Source: Bog-473 sp963717455
Lineage (GTDB): Bacteria > Actinomycetota > Acidimicrobiia > Acidimicrobiales > RAAP-2
Assembly (NCBI GenBank): GCA_963717455.1
Contig: OY970336.1
Span: 5,022,001-5,086,000 of the forward strand
Length of the DNA stretch: 64,000 nt
Direction of reading: 5' to 3'
Below the pieces are notes generated by a model that had not been told where the DNA came from, searched no databases, and worked only from the letters and a program-made list of their open reading frames with translations. The position numbers were made by a program, and so were the translations under genes. Positions 26,852 to 34,550 of the stretch are shown one piece after another. Every line of letters starts with the position of its first letter. Positions within the stretch are counted from its first letter, which is position 1.

Positions 26852-27471
26852 CTAGGACTCATACGATGTGGGCATCGACTCGGCGGCCCGTTTGTTCCAA
26901 CCGTGAAAGCTCGAATAGTCGCCTGCATCCCAGGCCTCGCGCAATCCCGGTTTGCTCAGGTCCCAGTCGGGGCGGATCTCGCTCGACGCAGCGCACAAGT
27001 CAGACCACAAGTCGTAAACGACGGGCGTCCCCAGAACCAGTAGCCGTTGTAGATGCTGTGAATGAGGAGTCCAGGCTTGAGCACCAGCGTGTGGGGGATC
27101 ATCGGATCGTGCTCGGGGTCGGTGTATTCCTGGATGTCGAGGTCCTTTTGGATCGTCCGAGCTGGGTCCGAGAGAAAGGTCCATTGGGCGCCGACTGAAC
27201 CCCGGAACTCCTGGAGCGTGTGGTGGTCATCGGTGGCGATGGTGACGACCTGGGTATAGGCGACGGCGATTTTCGGATAGTTCGCTGCGAGCTCCAGGTG
27301 CTGCTGGTGTTCCTTCGGACAGTAATTGCCTCGCGCCAGCGTGAGGATCATCGGATCGTCACCTTGGAGCTCACTGAGTGTGCGAACGATGTTGGTGTGA
27401 TCCGGCAACGAGTAGTCGGGGAACACGCCACCTGGTCTGATGTCGGATCGCATGGGGTGACTGCCTTTCAC
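26852..27471 (-). pseudogene. Redoxin (AhpC/TSA-like) protein with intact cysteine, one frameshift
   Basis: It starts MRSDIRPGGVFPDYSL at 27471 and is paralogous to 23097-23711. It keeps ARGNYCPKEHQQH, with the peroxidatic-type Cys. After HSIYNGYWFWGRP the frame shifts near 27025; in the other frame VVYDLWSDLCAASSEIRP and LSKPGLREAWDAGDYSSFH complete the C-terminus expected from the paralogue. Inserting one base restores a 206-residue protein. As a peroxidase it would detoxify peroxides using a thiol partner. Confidence 0.85.
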
Positions 27472-27652
27472 TCGACGATGCCTACGGGGATCTCAGTGTC
27501 GGTTGGACTGGCCGCCGCCCAGGTGGCGGATCTCGCCGGTTCGGAGACCACCCATTTCTTAGTAGAAGAGTCGATCGGCGACCGCGCTCGTCTGTTCGAG
27601 GGCTGCGGGATCGGAGGGCGCGCAGACGCCGACGCATCGACGAGTGGTGTGT

Positions 27653-27830
27653 TCATGAATTCGGTGGGTTCGGCAGCCAAAATGACCAGTCCCCCACTGG
27701 GTCGGCGGTTTGACCTACCTCGATCAGATACCCGTCGGGATCCCGGATGTAGCAACGAATCTCGTACTGATGCTGCTTCGGCGGCGTCAAGAACTGGGCA
27801 CCCCGGGCACTCCATTCGGCGTCCGCGCCC
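27653..27830 (-). pseudogene. VOC fragment, third copy of the 21125-22045 repeat unit
   Basis: The frame ending at 27653 reads EWSARGAQFLTPPKQHQYEI, then RCYIRDPDGYLIEVGQTADP, the last 45-50 residues of the VOC unit duplicated at 21125-22045, with strong DNA similarity. The N-terminal two thirds are missing and the upstream residues are unrelated. It lies 170 bp left of the tRNA-half repeat at 28000, consistent with truncation at a cassette junction. Confidence 0.75.
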
Positions 27831-27999
27831 TGCTCTACGCAGGCAGCCGAACAGGCGGGTGTTGGGCTCAATCGTCGTCCAATGAAACAGATGCACCCCG
27901 CCAGATTCCGAAGAACCGCTGAAATCCGAAGACCCGGTAGAACGCCTCAACGATGGAGAGCAAGTTGAACCGTTCGAGCCGCTGAACAGGCTTTCTGAG

Positions 28000-28041
28000 T
28001 GGCGGGGGGAGGATTTGAACCTCCGACCTTCGGGTTATGAG
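28000..28041 (-). repeat. tRNA-Met(CAT) 3'-half repeat, copy 1
   Basis: Read on the minus strand this is the 3' half of a tRNA: anticodon loop CTCATAA, stem CCCGA, variable loop AGGTC, T arm GGAGG-TTCAAAT-CCTCC and acceptor CCCCGCCA. The 5' half is absent: the bases before the loop do not pair with CCCGA. The same 42 bp recur at 41408, 50560 (one mismatch) and 61411. This is the usual footprint of a tyrosine integrase attachment site. Confidence 0.85.
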
Positions 28042-28110
28042 CGGTCGATCAGCCATCCACAGCATGAGAGTCGATGGTTTCCAGTCCTGCAGAATCGGCG
28101 CTGAACAGGG

Positions 28111-28565
28111 TCAATATCGGACGGACCCTCCACACCAGGAACTTTGCCTCGACATGGAATTGGACCGTTGTAGGGATTTTGTAGGGATGCCTACCGGGAA
28201 CTGCGCGTTGCAGCCGGTCTGCTGAGACTCACGTCGTGCGTCAGCCGGCCTTGCGGGTGCCAGTGGACCGCTTGAGAGCGCTGGCGGCTTGGGGCTCTTC
28301 TCAAGTCCCTCCATGAGGTCCTCGACGGCGCCGACGGGTGACGGCTCGTTGAGCCGTTTGATGACCCAGCGACGGACCGGGTTACGCCTAGCCCTTCGGC
28401 CTCTGCCCGGACCCGGAGCTGTTCCAAATCGACCGGGTCGAAACGGACCGCCAACGAAGACTGCGGATTCCGGCGGCGAACCCTCACCCTGGTCAACTTG
28501 GACACATCGGGGTCATCTTCATCGAAGGACTCGGCGTCCTGTTCGTATGTCCACTTCTTGGCCAT
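28111..28565 (-). pseudogene. BrnA/RHH-like antitoxin, one frameshift
   Basis: From ATG 28565 the frame reads MAKKWTYEQDAESFDEDDPD and RVRRRNPQSSLAVRFDPVDL, then LEQLRVRAEAEGLGVT, a short antitoxin-like protein that ends in a DNA-binding RHH-type segment. Near 28380 one C appears to be missing: the other frame continues VRRWVIKRLNEPSP, the expected C-terminal helix, and AVEDLMEGLEKSPKP. That second frame then runs on through the paired repeats at 28170-28188 to a stop at 28111. It follows a decayed toxin gene. The family call is tentative. Confidence 0.6.
28170..28188. repeat. Paired 11-bp-phased direct repeats (arm-type candidate), copy 1
   Basis: GTAGGGAT at 28170-28177 and again at 28181-28188, separated by TTT. 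The pair starts 129 bp from the end of the tRNA half. The same arrangement follows the other tRNA halves. Confidence 0.7.
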
Positions 28566-28716
28566 GCTCGGATCCCTTGGCTTGTGGATAGCCGCGTTGC
28601 TCGTTGGCGGTCATCGGTCGGGCAATCACGGAATAGCTACCGACCACCGACGGGTGTACCGAGGTAGACGGCCAGTGCTTGGAGTCGTCCCACAAGAACT
28701 CGGCAATCTCCGCCAC
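28519..28716 (-). pseudogene. BrnT-like toxin remnant with internal deletion
   Basis: The 65-codon frame begins MAEIAEFLWDDSKHW, contains VHPSVV and ends YSVIARPMTANEQRGYPQAK before reading into the antitoxin gene. These are the N-terminal and C-terminal parts of the small BrnT/COG2929-type ribonuclease toxins, but the central 25-30 residues that carry most of the catalytic fold are missing. With the frameshifted antitoxin downstream it forms a dead toxin-antitoxin pair. The recognition rests on short stretches. Confidence 0.55.
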
Positions 28717-28943
28717 CTAGTACGGATAGCATGATTCGTGCTACGGCTGTAGTGCAAATCGTCTCACGCCGGGGTACCCGGGAGGACCTCAATGGCTTCA
28801 AAGACGCTGGCATACGGTCCGTGCGGTGCCGCCCCCGAGTTCGGCCGCCTTGTTGTCGCCCACGCTCGCCGAACTCGGAATCCGAGCGAGCGGCCAATTG
28901 TGACCACTGGCCAGGAGCTGACATGGTTCCGAGAATCAGTCGC

Positions 28944-29297
28944 TCAGGGCGCCCGGCTGACGACGAAGGCGACGACCTGGGTCTGGCGCCGAGGATCGAA
29001 GCCGATCAGACGCACATGGTGGGTCGGGTTGGCGTGAATACACGCCTCGACTTCGCTCCGTATCACCTCGGGTTCCCGCTCGCCGAAGAGTGGAAGTTTC
29101 CACATGTACCAGTAGCGGGAAGTGGCCCGATTCGGTTCGACATGCTCGATCATCGGCGTCAGGTCCTTACCGACCAGGTACTCGATCTGCGTCTCCACGG
29201 CCGACGTGTCGAAGCGAGGAAGGTACGAGAAGGTCCCTAGCCGCTTTGACGCCGCGTCGCCGAGCCGTGACGGGTAATCGCGGATGTTCGTCTCCAT
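28944..29297 (-). CDS. cbbS: RubisCO small subunit, form IA
   Basis: The 117-residue protein starts at ATG 29297 behind GAGGAGC. It begins DYPSRLGDAASKRLGTFSYL and has the small-subunit signature SRYWYMWKLPLFGE and PTHHVRLIGFDPRRQTQVV. N-terminal layout and length match form IA subunits and not the longer red-type ones with a C-terminal hairpin. It lies 20 bp downstream of cbbL, last gene of the operon, and completes the L8S8 holoenzyme. Confidence 0.96.
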   Translation of the reverse strand: METNIRDYPSRLGDAASKRLGTFSYLPRFDTSAVETQIEYLVGKDLTPMIEHVEPNRATSRYWYMWKLPLFGEREPEVIRSEVEACIHANPTHHVRLIGFDPRRQTQVVAFVVSRAP

Positions 29298-29317
29298 CGC
29301 TCCTCGCTCTGGTGTGG

Positions 29318-30733
29318 TCACTTGGTCGTCTCGTCGAGTTTGTCGACGACGTCGAACTCGAATCGGATCTCGCGCCACGTCTCGAGCGCGGCCGCCAGCT
29401 CGGGGCTGGACTTGGCGGCGCGGGTGAGGATCTCCGCGCCCTCGCGTTCGACTTCCCGACCCTCGTTGCGAGCCTCCACGCAGGCCTCGAGTGCGACCCG
29501 GTTGGCCGTCGCCCCGGCGGCGTTGCCCCACGGATGTCCGATCGTGCCCCCACCGAACTGGAAGACCGAGTCGTCTCCGAAGATGGACACCAGCGCAGGA
29601 ACGTGCCACACGTGGATACCGCCCGAGGCGACTGGGAACAGTCCCGGCATGTGACCGAAGTCCTGGTCGAAAAAGATCCCCCGGCCCCGCTCCTCGGGGA
29701 CGAAGCGCTCCCGCATGAGGTCGATCCAACCGAGCGTCGCCTGGCGGTCCCCCTCGAGCTTGCCCACGACCGTCCCGGAGTGGAGGTGGTCGCCTCCCGA
29801 GAGCCGGAGGCACTTGACCAGCACCCGGAAGTGGACACCGTGATACGGATTCCGGTCGATCACCGCGTGCATGGCCCGGTGGACGTGCAGGAGCATCCCG
29901 TTGCGCCGGCACCAGTTGGCGAGTGACGTGTGTGCCGTGAATCCGGCGGTCAAGAAGTCGTGCATGATGATCGGCATGCCGAGCGCCTTGGCGAACTCGG
30001 CCCGCTCGTACATGTCCTCCACCGTCGGGGCAGTCACGTTGAGGTAGTGGCCCTTGCGCTCGCCGGTTTCGTCCTGGGCCAGCTTCACCGCCTCGGCCAC
30101 GTTCTCGAAGCGATCACGCCAACGCATGAACGGCTGGGAGTTGACGTTCTCGTCGTCCTTGGTGAAGTCGAGCCCGCCCCGCAGGCACTCGTAGACGGCC
30201 CGACCGTAGTTTTTCCCCGACAAACCTAGTTTGGGCTTGATCGTGCACCCGAGCAGGGGCCGTCCGTACTTGTCCATCTTGTCGCGCTCGACAATGATGC
30301 CGTTGGGCGGTCCGCCACAGGTCATCGCGTAGTGCAGCGGGAAGCGCACGTCCTCGAGTCGCAGCGCCCGGATCGCCTTGAACCCGAACACGTTGCCCAC
30401 CAGCGACGTGAGCACATTGACGACACTGCCTTCCTCGAAGAGATCGATCGGGTAGGCGACGAAGGCGTAGAAGCAGCTCGGGTCCCCGAGTACGTCCTCG
30501 ACGCCATAGGCCCGGCCCTTGTAATGGTCGAGGTCGGTCAGGAGATCCGTCCATACGGTGGTCCACGTACCTGTCGAACTCTCCGCAGCGACCGCCGCCG
30601 CCGCCTCTTCGCGGGGTACGCCCTCCTGGGGTGTGATCTTGAAACAGGCTAGGAGGTCGGTGTCCGCGGGTGTATAGGCGGGGTCCCAGTAGGTCTGGCG
30701 GTAGTCCTTCACGCCGGCGTCGTACGTGGCCAT
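29318..30733 (-). CDS. cbbL: RubisCO large subunit, form IA (green type)
   Basis: The protein has 471 residues. The active site is intact: GCTIKPKLGLSGKNYGRAV (Lys166/168 region), GGLDFTKDDENVNSQPF with the carbamylated Lys192, HRAMHAVIDRNPYHG, the loop-6 motif GTVVGKLEGDR and FGDDSVFQFGGGTIGHPWGN. HRAMHAVIDR and the N-terminal YRQTYWDPAYTPADTDLLAC place it with form IA, not with red-type IC/ID. It fixes CO2 onto ribulose bisphosphate. No carboxysome, cbbQ/cbbO or cbbX gene is visible in the window, and no LysR-type cbbR. Ribosome site GGAGAAA. Confidence 0.98.
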   Translation of the reverse strand: MATYDAGVKDYRQTYWDPAYTPADTDLLACFKITPQEGVPREEAAAAVAAESSTGTWTTVWTDLLTDLDHYKGRAYGVEDVLGDPSCFYAFVAYPIDLFEEGSVVNVLTSLVGNVFGFKAIRALRLEDVRFPLHYAMTCGGPPNGIIVERDKMDKYGRPLLGCTIKPKLGLSGKNYGRAVYECLRGGLDFTKDDENVNSQPFMRWRDRFENVAEAVKLAQDETGERKGHYLNVTAPTVEDMYERAEFAKALGMPIIMHDFLTAGFTAHTSLANWCRRNGMLLHVHRAMHAVIDRNPYHGVHFRVLVKCLRLSGGDHLHSGTVVGKLEGDRQATLGWIDLMRERFVPEERGRGIFFDQDFGHMPGLFPVASGGIHVWHVPALVSIFGDDSVFQFGGGTIGHPWGNAAGATANRVALEACVEARNEGREVEREGAEILTRAAKSSPELAAALETWREIRFEFDVVDKLDETTK

Positions 30734-30772
30734 GCTCGTTTCTCCAGTCAGTCGAGAGCGATGATCGGCATG

Positions 30773-31648
30773 TCAGGTAACACGTTGCTTGCGTTCAATG
30801 AGGCGACGGATCATCGGGGTGAGGATGAGTTGCATCGCGAGGTCGAGCTTGCCTCCCGGGATGGCAATGGAGTTCGCCCTCGTCATGAAGCTGTCGTGGA
30901 TCATTGACACGAGATAGGGGAAGTCGATGCCATGTGGGTCGCGGAAGCGGATCACCACGAGCGATTCGTCGGCCGTGGGGATGTAGCGCGCAACGAAAGG
31001 GTTGGAGGTGTCGACGATCGGCACTCGTTGAAAATTGATGTCTGTCGAGGTGAACTGCGGGCAGAGGTACCGGACATAATCGGGCATTCGTCGCAGAATG
31101 GTGGCGGTCACGGCCTCCAGGGAGTGGCCGCGCGTCGAGCGGTCGCGTTCGATCTTCTGGATCCACTCGAGGTTGACGACTGGGACAACACCGATCTTGA
31201 GGTCCACATGCTGGGCAACGTCAACTGTGCCGGTGACTACGGCACCGTGCAGGCCCTCATAGAACAAGACATCGGAGCCCGGCTCGAACTCTTCCCACGC
31301 GCTGAACGTGCCCGGAGGGGAGCCGTATCTCTCGGCCTCGGCTTCGTCGTGCACGTAGTGTCGGGTCCGGCCCGTCCCACGCTCACCGTACTCAGCGAAC
31401 ACGCCAGCGAGCTCGTCGAACAGGTTTGCCTCCGGGCCGAAGTGACTGAAATGGTGGTTTCCCGCCGCCTCGGCGGCGACCATAGTCGCCGCCATCTCGT
31501 CCCGGTCGTAGCGGTGGAAGGCGTCACCGTCTATGGAGACGCCGCGGATTCCTTCCCGACGGAAGATCTGGTCAAAGGTGTGCTTGACGGTCGTCGTCCC
31601 GGCACCCGAAGAGCCGGTCACCGAGATGATGGGGTGGAGAGCGGACAC
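30773..31648 (-). CDS. cbbP: Phosphoribulokinase, class I
   Basis: This 291-residue kinase begins HPIISVTGSSGAGTTTVKHT with the P-loop GSSGAGTT, then VSIDGDAFHRYDRDEM and HHFSHFGPEANLFDEL, then VLFYEGLHGAVV and the conserved QKIERDRSTRGHSLEAVTAT. It converts ribulose 5-phosphate to the RubisCO substrate. Class I enzymes are the bacterial octameric type, usually activated by NADH. It starts six bases after the FBPase stop and 40 bp before cbbL. Confidence 0.97.
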   Translation of the reverse strand: MSALHPIISVTGSSGAGTTTVKHTFDQIFRREGIRGVSIDGDAFHRYDRDEMAATMVAAEAAGNHHFSHFGPEANLFDELAGVFAEYGERGTGRTRHYVHDEAEAERYGSPPGTFSAWEEFEPGSDVLFYEGLHGAVVTGTVDVAQHVDLKIGVVPVVNLEWIQKIERDRSTRGHSLEAVTATILRRMPDYVRYLCPQFTSTDINFQRVPIVDTSNPFVARYIPTADESLVVIRFRDPHGIDFPYLVSMIHDSFMTRANSIAIPGGKLDLAMQLILTPMIRRLIERKQRVT

Positions 31649-31654
31649 GTTCGT

Positions 31655-32701
31655 CTACTCCCGGAACAGGCCGCGAGTGGCGAACAAGGGAGCACGCTCG
31701 GCGTCGTAGGACTCATCGAGGTAGCGACCGACCCGAGCCACCTTGTCGACTGAACCGAACACGAGCGGGGTGCGTTCATGGAGGTCCTCGGCCGACTTGG
31801 TCAAGATCCGGTCCCGCCCGTCGGTCGCCGCCCCGCCGGCCTCCTCGATCATCATGGCGATGGGATGTGCCTCATAGACCAGTCGTAGCGACCCTGAGCG
31901 GTGTTTTGGGCGCCGATCGGCCGGGTACAGATAGATGCCACCGCGGATCAGGATCCGCAGGGCCTCGATCACGAGCGCGCCGTACCACCGCATGCTGAAG
32001 TCCAGGCCCCGCAAACCCTCGGCCCCGGCCTGGAGGTCTGCAACGTAGGAGCGAAACCCCGGTAGCCAGTGCCGGGCATTCGACGCATTGACCGCGTATT
32101 CGGGGGTCCCAGTGGGAATCCGGATGCCCCGCGTCGACCGGACGAACACCCCGTCGTCGGGTGACAGGACGTAGAGGTCCGTGCCCGAGCCGGTTGTCAG
32201 CACGAGAATCGTCGCCGGGCCGTAGAGGATGAACCCGGCGGCGAGCTGCTCGACCCCGGTTCGCAGGAAGACGCGCTCGGGTGCCTCACCGGTGTTGGGT
32301 CGGATCGAGAAGATGAGGCCGACCGGACCGTTGATGGCGAGGTTCCCGGAGCCGTCGAGCGGGTCCACGGCGACGAGCAGTGGCGCGCCGGGCACCAGCA
32401 CGGCGGGCAGTTCCTCCTCCTCGGAGGCGATGGCGGCGACCGCGCCGGCCCGGAGTGACTCGAGGACGAGTCCGTGGGCTAACAGGTCCATCTTCTTCTG
32501 GGGGTCGCCGCTCGCGTTGTTGCCCACCACGTCGTCGAGACCGCCCACGAAGGGCGCAACCGCGAGTTCGCGACCGATGCGCACGCCGGCGCCGGTGAGG
32601 GAGACGATGGCGGCCGCTATGGCCTGACGCTGATCGTCACCGCCGGCCCAGGCGGCCAGCACGTCGTGGAGCTGCTCGTCACGTCCCGCGGTCTCGGCCA
32701 T
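31655..32701 (-). CDS. fbp: Fructose-1,6-bisphosphatase, class I
   Basis: Starting at ATG 32701, behind GAGGAA, the product has 348 residues; a start six codons upstream lacks a site. The class I motifs are GNNASGDPQKKMDLLAHGL, the metal-binding VAVDPLDGSGNLAINGPVG and GFILYGPATILVLTTGSG, then RWYGALVIEALRILIRGGIY and YLYPADRRPKHRSGSLRLVY. It dephosphorylates FBP (and in some bacteria SBP) for regeneration of the CO2 acceptor. First gene of the fbp-cbbP-cbbL-cbbS operon. Confidence 0.96.
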   Translation of the reverse strand: MAETAGRDEQLHDVLAAWAGGDDQRQAIAAAIVSLTGAGVRIGRELAVAPFVGGLDDVVGNNASGDPQKKMDLLAHGLVLESLRAGAVAAIASEEEELPAVLVPGAPLLVAVDPLDGSGNLAINGPVGLIFSIRPNTGEAPERVFLRTGVEQLAAGFILYGPATILVLTTGSGTDLYVLSPDDGVFVRSTRGIRIPTGTPEYAVNASNARHWLPGFRSYVADLQAGAEGLRGLDFSMRWYGALVIEALRILIRGGIYLYPADRRPKHRSGSLRLVYEAHPIAMMIEEAGGAATDGRDRILTKSAEDLHERTPLVFGSVDKVARVGRYLDESYDAERAPLFATRGLFRE

Positions 32702-32969
32702 TGGATTCCTCTGGCCCATGTGTTGGTCTGCAATTCGACTAGGGCCTAGGACAAATGGTGACGAGCCTCCGTGTCCCCCCGATAGGGCCTTTGGTCGTCT
32801 TCACGATGGCGACGTACACGTGCTGCCGGGCATGCAGGCCGACGCCGCACGGGTCTTGGCCGGGCTCATCGGTTCTATCGCCTTCAACCCGGCAGAAGGG
32901 TCGGTAGAAACAGCCGTCTCGGCGCGGTGAAGTTCAGGGAGAAAGGTCTTCTGAACAGGACTTAGTTAG

Positions 32970-32992
32970 TGGCGGGGGGAGGATTTGAACCT
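32970..32992 (-). repeat. tRNA-Met 3'-half repeat, truncated copy 2
   Basis: Only the acceptor and T-arm part remains (TGGCGGGGGGAGGATTTGAA, then CCT). The anticodon part and the usual 130-bp spacer are gone: the fragment is fused directly to the paired repeat at 32999. Confidence 0.75.
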
Positions 32993-32998
32993 GAATCC

Positions 32999-33016
32999 GT
33001 GGGATTTTCGTGGGAT
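32999..33016. repeat. Paired 11-bp-phased direct repeats, copy 2
   Basis: GTGGGAT at 32999-33005 and at 33010-33016, spacer TTTC. Here it starts six bases from the truncated tRNA half, which implies a deletion between the two elements. Confidence 0.7.
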
Positions 33017-33091
33017 TGCATCGGCGATGGAGGCGCCACATCAAAGGACTGGGCAGATCGCAGGGGACCCGTTGGCGGTCGCCCTGGAAAG

Positions 33092-33105
33092 CGAACATAT
33101 GTTCG
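33092..33105 (+). promoter_or_regulatory. SOS (LexA) box of dinB
   Basis: CGAACATATGTTCG is a perfect 14-bp palindrome and matches the actinobacterial/Bacillus-type LexA site CGAACN4GTTCG. It ends 15 bases before the dinB ATG, so LexA should block transcription until DNA damage. Confidence 0.88.
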
Positions 33106-33120
33106 GTTAATTTGCCAGGT

Positions 33121-34416
33121 ATGGAACTTCCGTCGGCCCGGCGGGCGACGATCCTGCATGCCGATCTCGATGCCTTCTACGCGTCGGTTGAGCAGCTGTT
33201 GGACCCATCACTCCGGAACCGGCCCATCGCCGTCGGCGGCAGTGTGGTGCTGGCAGCATCGTATGAAGCCAGGAGCTATGGCGTGCGCGCTGGCATGCCC
33301 GGGTGGCGGGCCCGCCAGCTTTGCGGTGATCTCCTTTTCGTCGGCGGCCACTTCGACCGCTACCAACAGTTTGGCGACGATGTCGTGTCCGTCTTTCATG
33401 ACTTCACCCCTCGGGTCGAGCGGGTGTCCATAGATGAGGCATTCCTCGATGTTGGTGGCGCCGCCCACCTCTTCGGGGCTCCGACTGAGATCGCGGCTGC
33501 CATCCGCCGACGCGTACGCGCCGAGGTGGGTCTCCCTCTGTCAGTTGGCGTGGCCCGCACGAAGCACCTCGCCAAGGTGGCGTCACAGGTGGCCAAGCCT
33601 GACGGCCTCGTCGCCGTGGATCCGGCCCATGAGGGCGACTTTCTCGACCCCCTTCCAATCGGGCTGATATGGGGCGTCGGGCCCACGACGGAACGGCGTC
33701 TCCAGCAGGCCGGGATCTCTACCATCGGGCAACTGGCCAGGGCCGGCAGCCCGATCCTGGGCAGCCTGCTCGGCCAGACAGCCGGGGCAAAACTGGCAGC
33801 CCTCTCGGCCAATATCGACGACCGGGCAGTACAGACACCCGCCCGGTCAAAGTCCATGGGTGCCCAGGCCGCCCTCAGACGGCGAGATGCAACTCCGGAG
33901 CTCATCAGGGAGACGCTCGGCTATCTGGCTGACAGAGTTGCCGGTCGCTTGCGAAAAGCAACCCTGGCCGGTCGGACAGTGACCGTACGGGTCCGCTTCA
34001 CTCACCTGCGCTCTGTGACCCGGTCTGTCACGTTGGCCGTTGCGATCTCGACCACGCTGACGCTGACTGAGGTGGCTGAAAGGCTGGCTCACTCAGCCAT
34101 CGACAACGAACGGGAACGCGAAATCACGCTCATCGCTGTTTCGGTCTCCAACTTACGACCGGACCATTCTTGGCAACTCGAGCTACCTCTCGATTCGACC
34201 GATTTGCAGCGAAATGCGGACTCCCGACCTGGATCCTGGGTCGAAGCGTCCCGGTGGGGACTGGACCGGTCCGTCGACGCAATCCGGGACAAGTTCGGCC
34301 GAACTGCCGTTGGCTACGCCGCTGTCGCGCTCTCCGTCGCCGAACGAGTTCCCGAGGAGTTCCGCGAACTGGCCGAGCGCAGGCAAGGTGGCAGCCAGAG
34401 CGATGGTCCGCGGTGA
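33121..34416 (+). CDS. dinB: DNA polymerase IV (Y-family)
   Basis: The 431-residue protein starts at ATG 33121. It has the Y-family motifs ILHADLDAFYASVEQLLDP, AASYEARSYGVRAGMPGWRA and the catalytic SIDEAFLDVGGA, then VGVARTKHLAKVASQVAKP and the helix-hairpin WGVGPTTERRLQQAGI, and a little-finger domain to about residue 350. The C-terminal tail does not end in an obvious beta-clamp peptide. It copies past damaged bases with low fidelity. The SOS box upstream predicts damage induction. It is the first gene after the truncated tRNA-half repeat. Confidence 0.96.
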   Translation: MELPSARRATILHADLDAFYASVEQLLDPSLRNRPIAVGGSVVLAASYEARSYGVRAGMPGWRARQLCGDLLFVGGHFDRYQQFGDDVVSVFHDFTPRVERVSIDEAFLDVGGAAHLFGAPTEIAAAIRRRVRAEVGLPLSVGVARTKHLAKVASQVAKPDGLVAVDPAHEGDFLDPLPIGLIWGVGPTTERRLQQAGISTIGQLARAGSPILGSLLGQTAGAKLAALSANIDDRAVQTPARSKSMGAQAALRRRDATPELIRETLGYLADRVAGRLRKATLAGRTVTVRVRFTHLRSVTRSVTLAVAISTTLTLTEVAERLAHSAIDNEREREITLIAVSVSNLRPDHSWQLELPLDSTDLQRNADSRPGSWVEASRWGLDRSVDAIRDKFGRTAVGYAAVALSVAERVPEEFRELAERRQGGSQSDGPR

Positions 34417-34495
34417 GCTCGTCGACGATTCCCCGGGGTGAATGGGTCCCCGATCTCCTGGCTCGGGTAGCCCAGGACACTCCGAGGGCCTCCCG

Positions 34496-34513
34496 GGGGA
34501 TGCGGCCATCCCC
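34496..34513. terminator. Hairpin between convergent dinB and MBL genes
   Basis: GGGGATG (34496-34502) pairs with CATCCCC (34507-34513) around a 4-base loop; further imperfect pairing flanks it. No U tract follows. Its position between convergent genes suggests a bidirectional stop. Confidence 0.5.
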
Positions 34514-34550
34514 GAGGGGACCCGTCACGATGCCGAGCACCTCCGACCGG

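Noticed and set aside
28000..28070. A complete tRNA-Met gene at one of the 3'-half repeats
   Set aside because: At all five sites the sequence 5' of the anticodon loop on the minus strand fails to form the anticodon stem and shows no D arm or matching acceptor strand.
28637..28924. Integrase or excisionase gene between the toxin remnant and cbbS
   Set aside because: Neither strand shows tyrosine or serine recombinase motifs; the stretch has no recognised content.
29318..30733. Classification of RubisCO as red-type form IC/ID
   Set aside because: HRAMHAVIDR, SGGDHLHSGTVVGKLEGDR and the short small subunit match form IA; red-type sequences have HRAGHGTYTR-like motifs and longer small subunits.
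32718..32930. 70-codon plus-strand frame upstream of fbp ending in a protein-like segment
   Set aside because: The last 40 residues look plausible but there is no ribosome site or recognisable family, and it lies where the operon promoter should be.
32962..33159. Minus-strand frames containing SHENPTDS near the repeat pairs
   Set aside because: The shared peptide arises from the GAATCC-GTGGGAT repeat DNA itself; the rest of the frames is unrelated between copies.
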